A stretch of DNA of 64,000 nucleotides from DAIODI01 sp046349255 (lineage in GTDB: Bacteria > Pseudomonadota > Alphaproteobacteria > Rhizobiales > Aestuariivirgaceae). Location: contig JAXMCR010000002.1 in the NCBI GenBank assembly GCA_046349255.1, positions 496,001 through 560,000 on the forward strand, in the 5' to 3' direction. The position numbers and the translations under genes are program-made. This document shows, piece after piece, positions 34,019 through 43,065 of the stretch. Numbering within the stretch: position 1 is the stretch's first letter; every line of letters begins with the position of its first letter. Below the pieces are notes generated by a model. It did not search any database. It saw only the letters and a program-made list of their open reading frames with translations, and was not told the origin of the DNA.

Positions 34019-34792
34019 GTGAACGCCGTGCCGGACTGGAGAGGCCTCTTCCTTGCGCTCGTCGCGCTGGTGGCGCTTGCCGGTCCGCTGCGGGCGGCCG
34101 ATCCCGCGTTCCCGGAACTCACCGGGCCGGTGGTCGACGCCGCGGGCCTGCTGGATCAGGGCACGCGCGCCGACTTCGACGCGCGGCTTCGCGCCTACCA
34201 GCAGTCGTCGGGCCACCAGCTCGTCGTGGCGACCGTGCCGTCGCTCGAGGGTTATGACGTGCGCGACTACGGCAACCGGCTGTTCCGCCACTGGCAGCTC
34301 GGCGACAAGCAGAAGAACGACGGCGTGCTGCTGCTCGTCGCGCCGAACGAGCGGAAGGTCTCGATCGAGGTCGGCTACGGCATGGAGGGCGACGTCACCG
34401 ACGCGCTCTCGAAGCTCATCATCGAGAACGCGATCACGCCGCGCTTCCGCACGGGTGATTTCGCCGGCGGCATCCGCGCCGGGCTGTCGGACCTCCAGAC
34501 GGCGATGGGCGGCGGCAGCGCGCAGGTGGTTGAGAAGCTTTCCCCGCCGGAAAACCAGATCGACCCCGAGGTGATCTTCACCATCCTGTTCTGGCTGTTC
34601 ATCCTCTACATGGTCTGGCGGATGAGCCGCGGCCGGGTGATCGTCGTGTCGGGGCCGCAGTACGGCCGGCGCTCCTACAGCGACTGGGGCGGCGGCGGCT
34701 TCGGCGGTGGCGGCGGCTGGAGCAGCGGCGGGGGCGGGTTCTCGGGCGGCGGCGGCAGCTCCGGGGGCGGCGGCGCCTCCGGCAGCTGGTGA
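34019..34792 (+). CDS. TPM-domain (YgcG-type) exported membrane protein
   Basis: 257-residue protein with a signal peptide (about 1-27), a TPM domain (about 35-165, 'VVDAAGLLDQGTRADFDARL' and 'VSIEVGYGMEGDVTDAL'), one membrane helix near residue 195, and a long Gly/Ser-rich tail. TPM proteins such as TLP18.3/Rep27 act on photosystem II in plants, and bacterial members pair with LemA; their activity here is unknown. It starts with GTG 10 bp after lemA. Confidence 0.9.
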   Translation: MNAVPDWRGLFLALVALVALAGPLRAADPAFPELTGPVVDAAGLLDQGTRADFDARLRAYQQSSGHQLVVATVPSLEGYDVRDYGNRLFRHWQLGDKQKNDGVLLLVAPNERKVSIEVGYGMEGDVTDALSKLIIENAITPRFRTGDFAGGIRAGLSDLQTAMGGGSAQVVEKLSPPENQIDPEVIFTILFWLFILYMVWRMSRGRVIVVSGPQYGRRSYSDWGGGGFGGGGGWSSGGGGFSGGGGSSGGGGASGSW

Positions 34793-34804
34793 GGGACGAC
34801 GCCC

Positions 34805-35428
34805 ATGCGCCTCACGTTCGACGATCCCCAGCGCGACCGCCTCGCCGAGGCGATCACCAGGGCCGAGCGCAAGACGCGCGGCGAGATCGTCGTCGTCGTC
34901 ACCCGCCATTGCGACGACTACCACTGGGTGCCGCTGCTGTGGGCCTCGGTCGCCGCCTTGGCGCTGCCGCCGCTCGTATACTGGTTCCAGTGGTGGACGC
35001 CGGTGAAGATCTACCTCGCGCAGCTCGCGCTGTTCGCCGCGCTGCTCCTCGTCCTGAGCTACTGGCCGATCCGCATGGCGATCGCGACGCCGGCCCTGAA
35101 GCGAAAATATGCCCGACGGCTTGCCCGCGAACAGTTCGTGAGCCACGGGCTCCACACGACGAAGGGCCGCACCGGCATCCTCATCTTCGTGGCGATCGCC
35201 GAGCGCTACTGCGAGGTGGTGGCCGACGTCGCCGTCGCCGCGAAGGTGCCGCAGGCCGAGTGGGACGCGATGGTCGCAGACCTCGTCTCGGCCTTCGCGC
35301 GCGGTGACGAGGAGGAAGGGCTGATGCGCGCCGTGCAGTCGGCGGGCGCGATCCTCGAGCGGCACTTCCCCTCGCGTGACGGCTTGCCGGACGAACTGCC
35401 GAACGAGGTCCGCGTGCTCGAGCACTAG
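34805..35428 (+). CDS. TPM-domain integral membrane protein
   Basis: 207-residue protein. It has a TPM-like N-terminal segment ('AERKTRGEIVVVVTRHCDDY'), two membrane helices (about 45-95) and the second half of a TPM-like domain ('GRTGILIFVAIAERYCEVVAD'). It lies 12 bp after the first TPM gene, completing the LemA-TPM-TPM operon. The division of the domain by the helices is characteristic of this subgroup. Confidence 0.85.
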   Translation: MRLTFDDPQRDRLAEAITRAERKTRGEIVVVVTRHCDDYHWVPLLWASVAALALPPLVYWFQWWTPVKIYLAQLALFAALLLVLSYWPIRMAIATPALKRKYARRLAREQFVSHGLHTTKGRTGILIFVAIAERYCEVVADVAVAAKVPQAEWDAMVADLVSAFARGDEEEGLMRAVQSAGAILERHFPSRDGLPDELPNEVRVLEH

Positions 35429-35444
35429 CCTGCCATTGCCGGGG

Positions 35445-35462
35445 GCCGGCTATTGCGCCGGC
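35445..35462. terminator. Hairpin at convergent gene ends
   Basis: GCCGGC at 35445-35450 pairs with GCCGGC at 35457-35462 around a 6-nt loop. It lies just after the TPM gene and covers the stop codon of the 5'-nucleotidase gene on the other strand. It may act as a bidirectional stem, but no T-run is present. Confidence 0.3.
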
Positions 35463-37003
35463 GTCGTGCGCGCCACCACGATGCGCCCGTCGACCGCGGC
35501 CGCCACGGTCGGGGACTTTTCCAGATACTCCATCACGATCTCGCTCAGCAGCCGGCCGTCCTCGGGCGCGATCAGCGGCTTTCCCCGCTCGAGCGCGAAA
35601 TAGCCGTTGCCGCCTTCCGCGAGGTAGTCGTTCGTGGCGAGCCGATAGGACTTCGCAGGATCGAGCGGTTGTCCGGCCACCTCGATCGACACGATGCGAT
35701 CGCCCTTCGGGCGCGACAGATCCACCTTGAGCCGCATCCCCGAAACCTGCGGGAAGGCGCCCGTCAGCCGGTCGGCCTGCGCGAACGCCTGCTCGAGCGC
35801 TTGCCTGAGGTCCTTGCCCGTGATGTCGAGCAGAACGGCCGTGTTGCCGAAGGGCAGCGCGGTGACGATGTCGCGCCGGACGAGCTCCGTTCCGGCCGGC
35901 CACAAGCGATCGCCTCGGATGCCGCCGCCGTTGAGGATCGCGACTTCGGCGCCGAGCGTCGCCCGCAGCGCGTCGGCGAACAGATCGCCAATCGCCGCCT
36001 CCTCGCCGCGCACCACCGGCACGCGCGAATCGAGCGGGTCGAGCAGCTTCACGAGCGGCTGGTCGAGACTCGCTGAGAGCGTCTTCTGGTAGACCTCGAC
36101 GCGCGCCGTCATGTCGGGATCGGGCGGGACGTCCTTCGTATCGAGGATGCGGAAGTTCGGCCACACCGATACCGTGCGCTTGCCGTTCGCCTCGCTGACC
36201 GTGATGTCGAGGTCGACGCACGTGACGTAGTAGGCGTCGTGCATCGACTCGGCGAAGGCCACCATGCCGTTGTTGGCGACGAGCAGGTCGTGGTCGTGGC
36301 CCGACAGGATCAGGTCGCCGGCGCGTTCGGCAATGAGCGCCTCGTCCACGGGGCGCTCCGTGTGTACCGCCTGCACGACGATGTCGGCGCCCTGCTTCCG
36401 CAGGGCCGCCGCAGCGTCCAGCGCCCCTTTCAGAACGGAGGAGAACTGCATGTAGACGGGCGAAGAACTCGTCGCCGTCGTCTCGGTGATGAATCCAGCG
36501 ACACCGATCTTCACGCCGTCCAGCTCGATCATGCGATTCGACAGGACGCCCTCCACCGGCACGCCGTTCGCGCCGGAAAGGTTCGTCGCGACCACCGGGA
36601 ACTTCGCTTCGCCGATCCGCTGTCTGAAGATCTCCGGCCCGAAGTCGAATTCGTGGTTGCCGGGCACGAACACGTCGAGACCCACGGCGTTGAGCAGGTC
36701 GACCATGTGCTTGCCGCGGTCGAAGCTCGACAGAAGCGAGGGCGAGAACGCATCGCCCGCGTGCACCACGAGCGTATTGGGATTGGCGGCCCGCTCGCGC
36801 TTCACCACCGTCGCGAGCTTGGCGAGGCCGCCGCGGCCGTCCGCGTCCGGAGCCATTTCATAAAGGTCGGAGAAGAGGACGAACGTCACCTTCACGTGGC
36901 GGTCCGCCGCGGCCGCCGGCAGGCCGAACGTCGCGAGCGCCACGGCAATCGCCAGCGGAAGCGTCAGGACGCGGATGATCCGTCGTATGCTTTCCTTCAC
37001 CAC
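35450..37003 (-). CDS. Periplasmic 5'-nucleotidase/2',3'-cyclic phosphodiesterase-like metallophosphatase
   Basis: 517-residue exported hydrolase: signal peptide (about 1-33), N-terminal calcineurin-like metallophosphatase domain and C-terminal 5'-nucleotidase domain with 'LNGGGIRGD'. The metal motifs GNHEFDFGPE and SGHDHD are intact. The first DxH metal motif reads SDLYE, so Tyr replaces His, a variant seen in some bacterial subfamilies. It likely releases phosphate from nucleotides in the periplasm. GTG 37003 is used; the next codon is also GTG. Confidence 0.88.
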   Translation of the reverse strand: MVKESIRRIIRVLTLPLAIAVALATFGLPAAAADRHVKVTFVLFSDLYEMAPDADGRGGLAKLATVVKRERAANPNTLVVHAGDAFSPSLLSSFDRGKHMVDLLNAVGLDVFVPGNHEFDFGPEIFRQRIGEAKFPVVATNLSGANGVPVEGVLSNRMIELDGVKIGVAGFITETTATSSSPVYMQFSSVLKGALDAAAALRKQGADIVVQAVHTERPVDEALIAERAGDLILSGHDHDLLVANNGMVAFAESMHDAYYVTCVDLDITVSEANGKRTVSVWPNFRILDTKDVPPDPDMTARVEVYQKTLSASLDQPLVKLLDPLDSRVPVVRGEEAAIGDLFADALRATLGAEVAILNGGGIRGDRLWPAGTELVRRDIVTALPFGNTAVLLDITGKDLRQALEQAFAQADRLTGAFPQVSGMRLKVDLSRPKGDRIVSIEVAGQPLDPAKSYRLATNDYLAEGGNGYFALERGKPLIAPEDGRLLSEIVMEYLEKSPTVAAAVDGRIVVARTTPAQ

Positions 37004-37156
37004 GATTCCCCTCTCGCAGACCCGGCCGCTGCTTTCGAAGCTACTGTGCCCGACCAGATCCTGTCGTCAAATGACAAGACCGCCGTGACCGGCCGTGACA
37101 GGGTTTTTTCACCCTCCCTTTCGCTCGACCGCCGTTTGGCGCTACAAGGATCGATC

Positions 37157-39355
37157 ATGCATCGTCGGGGACCGTGGCCGCGTCTGGCCTTCTGGTTTGC
37201 TGCGCTGTGGTTCACCGCCGCGGCGCTGCTGCCGTTTTCGGCCGCGTTCGCGCAGACCGCCCCCGCCCCGTCGCCCGCGCCGGTCCAGCTCAGCGACGAC
37301 CAGGTGAACCGGATCGTCCAGGCGGTGAAGGGCGCGGTTCTGGACGAACTCAAGGCAAACCAGCCAACCCCGCAGAACGCGGATGCGGATACGCCAGCCG
37401 CCCCGGCGACCTCCGGTCCGCCGTCGCTGGCCAAGCCGTCCGCGAACATTGAAGCGGAACTCGTCTCCTATCTCGAGGAGGAAAAGTACCTCTTCGTCGA
37501 GCATTTCGAGACGGCGCTCCGCGCCTTTCCGGATCTCGGCTCCGAGATCGGCAGCATCCTATCCCGCCTCGACGACCGCCCGCAGGGCCGCGGACGAGGT
37601 GCCTTCTTCAGCGTCGTCACGATCGCGCTCGCCGCGGCGATCGCGCTCGCCTACGTGGTCACATCCTTCGCCGCCCGTCTCCTGCCGATGCCGCGGGCGA
37701 AGGAGAACGACACCGGCGTCGGCCTCGTCATTCGACGCGGCCTCGTCGACTTCGCCGGCTACGGCGCATTCTGGCTCGCGACCATCGTCGCCGCGCGCAA
37801 GCTGTTCCCGGGCCACGACATGCAGTCGCTCGTCGGGCACTGGCTCTTGTGGTCGGGCGCACAGTTCGCGCTCTACTACACGGTGTTCCTGATCTGGTTC
37901 CGGCCGGCCGACGCGAGTCTCCGCATCGTGCCGCTCGACGATCACGACGCGCGCTTCGCCATGCGGCTCTTCTCGAGCGTCGCGGCGGTGGTCGTGCTGC
38001 GCTCGTGGATTTCCATTCCCATGAGCGACAACCAGCCCGAGCCGGTGATCGCGGCGGGCCTCCTCGTCAACAACGTGATCTTCGTCGTAGGCTTCATCCT
38101 CGCCGCGCTTCCGGCGCGCGAGGCGATCGCGCGCTGGATCTCGAACACCGCGATGAGCGAGGACGGCACGAAGATCCGCCAGTGGCTCGCCCGCCACTGG
38201 TTCGGGCTTGCCACCGCAAGCGTCGTCGCCCTCGGCACCATCCACGCCTTCGGCGCCGTATCGGGCCGGCCTGAAGTGTCGTCGGGTCTCACCGGCACGA
38301 TCCGCATCGTGCTGGCGATGATCCTCGTGTGCGCCCTGGTCGAGTTCATCGGCCGGCGCACGGAAGCATCCGCGTCGTCGGCCAAGCGGGCGATCCCGAA
38401 GCTGCCGGGGCTCGTCAGCCAGATGCTGCGCGTCTTCATCGTGCTCGGTGCGGCGGTCTACTTCATCCGGCTCTGGTTCGTCGACGCGCTTGGGGTGATG
38501 ACCGACGACGAGTGGGGCGACCTCGCGGACTATGCCTTCGAGCCGCTTGCCGCGATCTTCGGGTGCTACCTCGCTATCTCGTACGTGAACTACCTCGCGG
38601 CACGCTACCTTGCGACGCACCCGGCCTCCGGCGCCATCATCGGCGACGACGGCGAAGTCGTTTCCACGTCGGAGTCCTCGCGACTGCGCACGCTGATCCC
38701 GATCCTGCGCGTCACCGCCATCGTGATCATCGTCATCGTGATGGGGCTGATCGCGCTCTCCCACATGGGCTTCAACGTGACGCCGCTGCTCGCCGGCGCC
38801 TCGGTCATCGGCCTTGCGATCTCGTTCGGCAGCCAGGCGCTGGTGAAGGACATCGTGTCGGGCATCCTGTTCCTTGCGGAAGATTCCTTCCGCGTCGGCG
38901 AATACATCGAGTGCGGCAAGTCGAAGGGCACCGTCGAGGGCTTCACGCTGCGCTCGGTGCGGCTGCGCCACCAGGACGGCCAGATCTACACGGTGCCGTT
39001 CGGCCAGCTCGGCGAGATCATCAACTACAGCCGCGACTGGTCGACGGTGAAGTTCAACATGAGTCTCGACCGCGACGTCGATCTCGAGGAGGTCCGTCGC
39101 GTGACGAAGAAGGTCGCCGCGACGCTGAAGGCCGATTTCAAGGACCGACTGCTCGAGCCGCTCAAGGTGCAGGGCGTCAAGGACGTCACCGACAACGCGA
39201 TCGTCGTGCAGTTCAAGTTCACCTCGCTCCCGCTCGATCCGGGCGAGATTGAGCGTACCGCGCGAAGCCGTCTCCTCAAGGCGTTCAAGGAAGACGGCAT
39301 CGCCCTGTCGCGGCCGCCCTGGATGGCGGCCAGCGCCGCCGGAGCCGCCGTCTGA
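37157..39355 (+). CDS. Large MscS-family mechanosensitive channel
   Basis: 732-residue channel, much longer than E. coli MscS (286). It has a signal peptide (about 1-32), a Pro/Ala-rich periplasmic region, about ten membrane helices, and the conserved MscS pore and beta domain near residues 525-700 ('LLAGASVIGLAISFGSQALV', 'ILFLAEDSFRVGEYIECG', 'TVPFGQLGEIINYSRDW'). It resembles the MscK/YbdG-like long members. AAGGA lies six bases before ATG 37157. It is followed after 7 bp by a DUF2721 gene and may be coupled with it. The open frame extending 900 bp upstream is antisense to the nucleotidase and was rejected. Confidence 0.9.
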   Translation: MHRRGPWPRLAFWFAALWFTAAALLPFSAAFAQTAPAPSPAPVQLSDDQVNRIVQAVKGAVLDELKANQPTPQNADADTPAAPATSGPPSLAKPSANIEAELVSYLEEEKYLFVEHFETALRAFPDLGSEIGSILSRLDDRPQGRGRGAFFSVVTIALAAAIALAYVVTSFAARLLPMPRAKENDTGVGLVIRRGLVDFAGYGAFWLATIVAARKLFPGHDMQSLVGHWLLWSGAQFALYYTVFLIWFRPADASLRIVPLDDHDARFAMRLFSSVAAVVVLRSWISIPMSDNQPEPVIAAGLLVNNVIFVVGFILAALPAREAIARWISNTAMSEDGTKIRQWLARHWFGLATASVVALGTIHAFGAVSGRPEVSSGLTGTIRIVLAMILVCALVEFIGRRTEASASSAKRAIPKLPGLVSQMLRVFIVLGAAVYFIRLWFVDALGVMTDDEWGDLADYAFEPLAAIFGCYLAISYVNYLAARYLATHPASGAIIGDDGEVVSTSESSRLRTLIPILRVTAIVIIVIVMGLIALSHMGFNVTPLLAGASVIGLAISFGSQALVKDIVSGILFLAEDSFRVGEYIECGKSKGTVEGFTLRSVRLRHQDGQIYTVPFGQLGEIINYSRDWSTVKFNMSLDRDVDLEEVRRVTKKVAATLKADFKDRLLEPLKVQGVKDVTDNAIVVQFKFTSLPLDPGEIERTARSRLLKAFKEDGIALSRPPWMAASAAGAAV

Positions 39356-39362
39356 GCCTGTC

Positions 39363-39806
39363 ATGTGGAATCCGTTCGACCTCGTCCCCGACGTCCAGCG
39401 CCTCACCGCGATTTTCTCGCAAGCCACGGCGCCGACCTTCTTCCTCGGCGCGATCGCGGGCTTCGTCTCGCTGATGAATTCTCGGCTCAACGACGTGATG
39501 ATCCGCATCCGGGCGCTCAACCGGATCCAGCCCGACGACGAAAACCGCGCCCCGCTCAGGGCGGACATCACCCGGCTGCGCCATCGCGCCCAGTATCTGA
39601 GCAGCGGCATCCGCGCCTGCCTGCGGAGCGGCATTTACGCGACGATCCTGCTCGCCATCATCTTCGTGACCGAATTTACCGGCCTGAAGTACGCCTACGG
39701 AGCGGGCGTGCTCTTTTTCGTTGCGACCGGCTTCCTCGGCTTCGCGCTCTATCGGTTCGCCCAGGAAGTGAGCGTCGGCATCGCCGACAGCGACGAGTAC
39801 GAATGA
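39363..39806 (+). CDS. DUF2721 family membrane protein
   Basis: 147-residue protein with about three membrane helices (near residues 15-35, 85-105 and 110-135) and a basic cytoplasmic loop ('ALNRIQPDDENRAPLRADI'). It matches DUF2721, a family of unknown function. It is 7 bp behind the MscS gene, so both are likely in one operon. Confidence 0.85.
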   Translation: MWNPFDLVPDVQRLTAIFSQATAPTFFLGAIAGFVSLMNSRLNDVMIRIRALNRIQPDDENRAPLRADITRLRHRAQYLSSGIRACLRSGIYATILLAIIFVTEFTGLKYAYGAGVLFFVATGFLGFALYRFAQEVSVGIADSDEYE

Positions 39807-39936
39807 CGCTCCCCCGCCGCCAAATCTGAGGCAGCGCTGCAACACGGCGCGTTTCGCCTCGCTCCGTGGCATCAAATGTCAAGATTTCCAGGCCGCGCTC
39901 CTGCCTCAGTGGTGCTCAAGAGGGGGAGTTCTCATC

Positions 39937-40725
39937 ATGCGTCTTTCGCCGTCCGTATCGCTTGCCGCCGCGCTGATCACCGTGGCCCTGTCGTCCCAGG
40001 CCTTTGCGGCCGACCTGCCGCCGCCGGTCCCGGCTGCGCCCGAGTGGCAAGGATCGATCTCGATCTACGGTTGGCTGGCCAACGTCGACGGCAAGTTCGG
40101 CGTCAACGGCTACGGCCCGGTCGACATCAACACGAGCGACAGCTCGAGCTCGGTCCTCGCCGACCTCCAGGGCGTCTTCATGTCGTCCGGCGAGTTGCGC
40201 TACCAGAACTTCGGCGTCTTCGGCGACTTCATCTACGTCGACCTCGGCCAGACCGACACGTCCGCCCGCGGATACGCCAATGCGACCGCCAACGTCTCGA
40301 CCATCATCGGAACGGCGGCGCTGACCTATGCGGTCGTCGACACCCCGACGGTCACGCTCGAGGCGTTGGCCGGCGCGCGCGTCTGGTCGGTCGATGGCAG
40401 CCTCGACCTCGGCCTCGACATCCTCGGCGCGAACCGCTCCGTCTCGACGGGCGATACGATCACCTGGGTCGATCCGTTGATCGGCGCCCGCGGCCGGTAC
40501 GCCCTCAGCGAAAGCTGGTTTCTCACCGGCGCCGCCGCAATCGGCGGTTTCGGCGCAGGCTCGGAGTTCATGTGGGACGCCGCCGGCACCGTCGGCTACG
40601 CGTTCACGAAGAACTTCGCCTTCCAGCTCGGCTTCCGCGGCCTCGGCGTCAACTACGACCGCAACGGCGACGTGATCGACGTCACGGCCTGGGGTCCGCT
40701 TGCCGGCCTGACGCTGCGCTTCTGA
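39937..40725 (+). CDS. Outer-membrane beta-barrel protein
   Basis: 262-residue protein with a signal peptide cleaved after AFA, then 'ADLPPPVPAAPEW' as in many Rhizobiales Omp25-like proteins. Alternating hydrophobic strands run through the body, and it ends in '...GLTLRF' with a C-terminal Phe required for barrel insertion. No enzymatic motif is seen. Gene 40742 converges on it with 16 bp between. Confidence 0.85.
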   Translation: MRLSPSVSLAAALITVALSSQAFAADLPPPVPAAPEWQGSISIYGWLANVDGKFGVNGYGPVDINTSDSSSSVLADLQGVFMSSGELRYQNFGVFGDFIYVDLGQTDTSARGYANATANVSTIIGTAALTYAVVDTPTVTLEALAGARVWSVDGSLDLGLDILGANRSVSTGDTITWVDPLIGARGRYALSESWFLTGAAAIGGFGAGSEFMWDAAGTVGYAFTKNFAFQLGFRGLGVNYDRNGDVIDVTAWGPLAGLTLRF

Positions 40726-40741
40726 CGGTCAGGCGGCAGCA

Positions 40742-41461
40742 TCAGCCGACGAACGATACCTTGCCCGAGGCGAGGTCGTAGAGCGCGGCTGCAACCTTCA
40801 CCTTGCCCGCTTCGACGAGCCCACCGATGACGGGGCTTGCCGCCGTGAGCCGGGCCGCCGTGCGCTTGGCGTTCTCCACCGTGGCATTGGCGACGAAGTC
40901 GCCGGCCGCGTCGCGCACCGCCAGTGCAGCGGGCAGGATCGGCTGGATCATCGGGCCGATCGAACCCGGGAACGTCGCGTTCTTCGCCACCACGTCGCAG
41001 GCGGCGGCCACGGCGCCACACTTGGTGTGCCCCAGCACCACGATCAGCGGCGAACCGAGCACGGCCGCACCGTATTCGAGCGTGCCGATCGTCGCCGTGT
41101 CGGCGAGGTTGCCGGCATTGCGCGCCACGAACAGCTCGCCCAGGCCGAGGCCGCCGAAGATGAGTTCGGGCGGCACGCGGCTGTCGGCGCAGCTCAGGAT
41201 CGAGGCCCACGGCGCCTGATGGCCCGAAACGTCCGTGCGCTGCTGGGTGAGATTCAGCGTGCACAGCTGCGGATCGGCGACGTACTTTCCGTTACCGTCC
41301 TTGAGCTTCGCCAGCGCCTCGTCGGCGGTGAGCGTCGTGGCAGGGCCATCGGCCGCGAAGGATCTCGGCGCACCCGTGCCGACCATCGCGGCGGCTGCAC
41401 CGGCAGCCGCAAGCGTCAGCAGTCGGCGGCGATCAACGGCATCGGAGCACGCGTTGCACAT
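40742..41461 (-). CDS. Tat-exported beta-carbonic anhydrase
   Basis: 239-residue beta-class carbonic anhydrase. The zinc ligands Cys91, His145 and Cys148 and the Asp93/Arg95 dyad in CADSR are present, so the enzyme should be active. The leader contains 'DRRRLLTLAAAG', a twin-arginine signal, so it acts in the periplasm, interconverting CO2 and bicarbonate there. Its N-terminal 'MCNACSDAV' is unusual, with two cysteines ahead of the signal. Confidence 0.92.
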   Translation of the reverse strand: MCNACSDAVDRRRLLTLAAAGAAAAMVGTGAPRSFAADGPATTLTADEALAKLKDGNGKYVADPQLCTLNLTQQRTDVSGHQAPWASILSCADSRVPPELIFGGLGLGELFVARNAGNLADTATIGTLEYGAAVLGSPLIVVLGHTKCGAVAAACDVVAKNATFPGSIGPMIQPILPAALAVRDAAGDFVANATVENAKRTAARLTAASPVIGGLVEAGKVKVAAALYDLASGKVSFVG

Positions 41462-41509
41462 GGGGCGGATCCTTCCCGGAACGATTGTTGCGCCGTCACG
41501 ATACGCCGT

Positions 41510-42319
41510 TCACTGCGAAAAGTTAATCACACCGCCCGAGGATACGCCGAGGATCAGCAGTCCGAACAGGATCCGGTAGATCGCGAACGCATCGAACGTG
41601 TGGTTCGCGACGAACTTGAGCAACGCGCGGATCACGAAGAAGGCGCTGATGAAGGCCGCGATGAACCCCACGGCGAAGATGCCTGCGTCCTCCATCGACA
41701 GCTGGTCACGCACCTTGAACAGGCTGTAGAGCGACGCCGCGCCGAGCGTCGGCACGCCGACGAGGAACGAGAACTCCGTCGCCGCGCGACGGTTCAGTCC
41801 CATCAGCATGCCGCCGAGGATCGTCGCGGCCGATCGTGACGTCCCGGGAATGAGCGCGAGGCACTGGAAGAAGCCGATCGCCAGCGCCACCGGCAATGTC
41901 ATCTTTGCGAGGTCGTTGATGTAGGGCCTCGGCCGGAAGCGCTCGACGATGATGATCGCGATGCCGCCGAGGATGAACGCCATCGCCACCACCTCCGGCG
42001 AGAACAGGTGCGTCTGGATCGTCTTGCCGGCGATCAACCCGACGATTGCGGCGGGAATGAACGCGACGAGGATGTCCAGCAGCTGGTGACGGCCTGACCC
42101 GAACACCATGTCGAGCAGCTTCGCGCGATACTCCCACACGACCGCCATCATCGCGCCGAGCTGGATGAAGATGTCGAACGCATGCCGGCGCTCGCCTTCC
42201 ATGAAGTTCATCAGGTCGCCGGCAATGATCAGGTGGCCGGTGCTCGATACCGGAAGGAACTCGGTCGTTCCTTCCACGATGCCCATGATGAAGGCCTTGA
42301 GGAGCGTCAGTCCGTCCAT
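41510..42319 (-). CDS. uppP: Undecaprenyl-diphosphatase UppP/BacA
   Basis: 269-residue integral membrane phosphatase with about eight helices. The active-site regions EGTTEFLPVSSTGH (about residues 16-29) and PGTSRSAATI are intact. It recycles undecaprenyl diphosphate for cell-wall and glycan synthesis. ATG 42319 is used because the conserved N-terminus begins there; the longer frame to 42442 is an unconserved extension. Confidence 0.95.
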   Translation of the reverse strand: MDGLTLLKAFIMGIVEGTTEFLPVSSTGHLIIAGDLMNFMEGERRHAFDIFIQLGAMMAVVWEYRAKLLDMVFGSGRHQLLDILVAFIPAAIVGLIAGKTIQTHLFSPEVVAMAFILGGIAIIIVERFRPRPYINDLAKMTLPVALAIGFFQCLALIPGTSRSAATILGGMLMGLNRRAATEFSFLVGVPTLGAASLYSLFKVRDQLSMEDAGIFAVGFIAAFISAFFVIRALLKFVANHTFDAFAIYRILFGLLILGVSSGGVINFSQ

Positions 42320-42472
42320 GTTTCCCCCGGCATCGCTTCTGGCGCTTCGAATCGGATGGCGCGAGCCTAGCACTGCGATTGCGTCAGGAAGAGGCCCGAT
42401 CGTCCGAACGCGTCCCATTGGGGACCATCGGTCGCGGGGCATTTGCTTCTCGAGGAGTCTGAAACGGACGGC

Positions 42473-42793
42473 CTAAGCCTTCACGACGTAAACCGCCGTT
42501 CCGTAGGCGAGAACTTCGGTAACGCCATCCATGATTTCGTTCGCGTCATAGCGCATGCCGACAATCGCGTTGGCGCCCATGCCCGTCGCATGCTCGACGA
42601 GCAGTGTCAGCGCTTCCTCTCGGGCGCGCTCCGCGAGGTCGCCATAGACGGACAAGTTGCCGCCGAAGAACTTCTGGATGGAGCCCCACTGATTACCTGC
42701 CCAACCGCGTGAGCGGACGGAAATTCCCCGCACGAGGCCGACCACGCCAGCCACCCGAAAGCCCGGAATGTCATTGGTCGTCACGACAATCAT
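42473..42793 (-). CDS. YbjQ/UPF0145 family protein
   Basis: 106-residue cytoplasmic protein with the YbjQ signature: 'IVVTTNDIPGFRVAGVVGLVRG' at the start and 'GANAIVGMRYDANEI' in the middle. The fold forms ring-like oligomers in known structures; function is not established. ATG 42793 is used, and the upstream in-frame extension is not conserved. Confidence 0.9.
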   Translation of the reverse strand: MIVVTTNDIPGFRVAGVVGLVRGISVRSRGWAGNQWGSIQKFFGGNLSVYGDLAERAREEALTLLVEHATGMGANAIVGMRYDANEIMDGVTEVLAYGTAVYVVKA

Positions 42794-43065
42794 TCTCGAC
42801 GCTCCGATCGCCGGTAAACAACTTTTGCGTGTATCACATGCTCGGGCTTTCCGGCAATCGAACGAAACCTTGACGTCACTGGCAGCGCCGGCTGCATTTG
42901 CCTCCCCTTGTCGTTTATGCGACGATCTGAAGTGCCGCTCGGGCAACTGCGGACCTGCCACAAGACGCTAGGTCGCCGCCTGGACGGGGGGAAAATGTCA
43001 TCCGGCCGCTCGCGCTCCCTTGGGCAACGGGCGACGCAAACGACAGACCGTCGAGGACCCCCGCC

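Noticed and set aside
36239..37156. 900-bp upstream extension of the MscS frame
   Set aside because: Lies fully antisense to the 5'-nucleotidase gene and has no conserved sequence; ATG 37157 starts a signal peptide with a good Shine-Dalgarno.
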